Assembly (NCBI GenBank): GCA_900546735.1
Contig: URDW01000135.1
Location: 1-5,402 of the forward strand
Length of the DNA stretch: 5,402 bases
Origin: an uncultured Oscillospiraceae bacterium
GTDB taxonomy: Bacteria; Bacillota; Clostridia; Oscillospirales; Acutalibacteraceae
Direction of reading: 5' to 3'
Shown piece by piece: positions 5,354 through 5,402 of this stretch (within the stretch, counting starts at the first letter, position 1; the number at the start of each line of letters is the position of its first letter). The notes under the pieces were generated by a model. That model made no database searches and was not told the origin of the DNA. It saw nothing but the letters and a program-made list of their open reading frames with translations. A program made the translations under genes and the position numbers.

Positions 5354-5402
5354 CTGTCTCTTATACACATCTCCGAGCCCACGAGACACTGAGCGATCTC
5401 GT
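5354..5402. other. Illumina Nextera adapter left on the contig end (not genomic)
   Basis: CTGTCTCTTATACACATCT at 5354-5372 is the 19-base Tn5 mosaic end used in Nextera libraries. It is followed without a gap by CCGAGCCCACGAGAC (5373-5387), the read-2 primer side. Next come eight bases, ACTGAGCG (5388-5395), in the i7 index position, and ATCTCGT (5396-5402), the start of the P7 flow-cell sequence. The order and spacing match an adapter read-through exactly. From memory the index corresponds to N724 of the Nextera XT set. The genomic sequence ends at 5353. Adapter-encoded peptides (MCIRDR in one frame, VYKRQ in another) appear at the false N-termini of minus-strand reading frames here. Confidence 0.98.

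Noticed and set aside
5354..5372. Tn5 mosaic end as a sign of a natural transposon
   Set aside because: It is followed directly by primer, index and P7 sequence at the contig edge, which only library adapters have.
4778..5389. 203-codon minus-strand frame beginning MSRGLGDVYKRQ
   Set aside because: It is a shifted-frame shadow of the GH13 gene with an adapter-derived start; the residues are low-complexity Arg/Cys/Ala.
1..5402. Shared alpha-glucan utilisation locus (malQ plus GH13)
   Set aside because: The malQ part is separated from the rest by a chimeric join and a composition change, so the two genes are probably not from one genome.

Overview
The window looks like a contig from a gut-type Clostridia (Bacillota), and it carries two technical artefacts. 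The support for Clostridia is a PheB-type ACT protein in front of homoserine dehydrogenase, a YtvI-like membrane protein, purine-rich Shine-Dalgarno sites and sigma-A-like promoters. I cannot name a genus. The right end (5354-5402) is Illumina Nextera adapter: the 19-bp mosaic end, the i7-side primer, an 8-base index and the start of P7. The left end (1-421) is a piece of a 4-alpha-glucanotransferase (malQ) gene with lower GC than the rest. It is joined to an inverted, truncated homoserine dehydrogenase gene through a 21-bp stretch (401-421) that fits both genes, which is the signature of a chimeric join. The trustworthy single-genome sequence is therefore about 422-5353.

Layout. 1-421 (+): internal piece of malQ. 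402-1684 (-): pheB-like ACT-domain gene followed 14 nt later by hom, which is cut at about residue 277 by the join. They are read leftward from a good promoter at 1736-1764. 1685-1957: AT-rich divergent intergenic region with a second good promoter (1891-1919) facing right. 1958-3840 (+): a two-gene unit, a YtvI/AI-2E-family membrane protein and an HPr-kinase/PEPCK-like P-loop protein, overlapping by one base and closed by a strong terminator (3852-3889). 3978-4616 (+): a membrane-anchored XRE-type regulator with its own -10 box and Shine-Dalgarno. 4633-4658: a hairpin shared by the convergent genes. 4672-5352 (-): the C-terminal 226 residues of a GH13 alpha-amylase-family enzyme, whose upstream part is lost at the contig end.

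How the genes relate. pheB-hom is a common Bacillota pairing in aspartate-family (threonine/methionine) amino acid synthesis, with the ACT protein a likely amino-acid-responsive partner. The membrane protein and P-loop protein are probably translationally coupled; the latter belongs to a widespread but poorly characterised family and is the most interesting native gene here. MalQ and GH13 both act on alpha-glucans, but the malQ piece seems to come from another genome, so they should not be read as one locus. I found no CRISPR array, RNA gene, insertion sequence or clearly new system.
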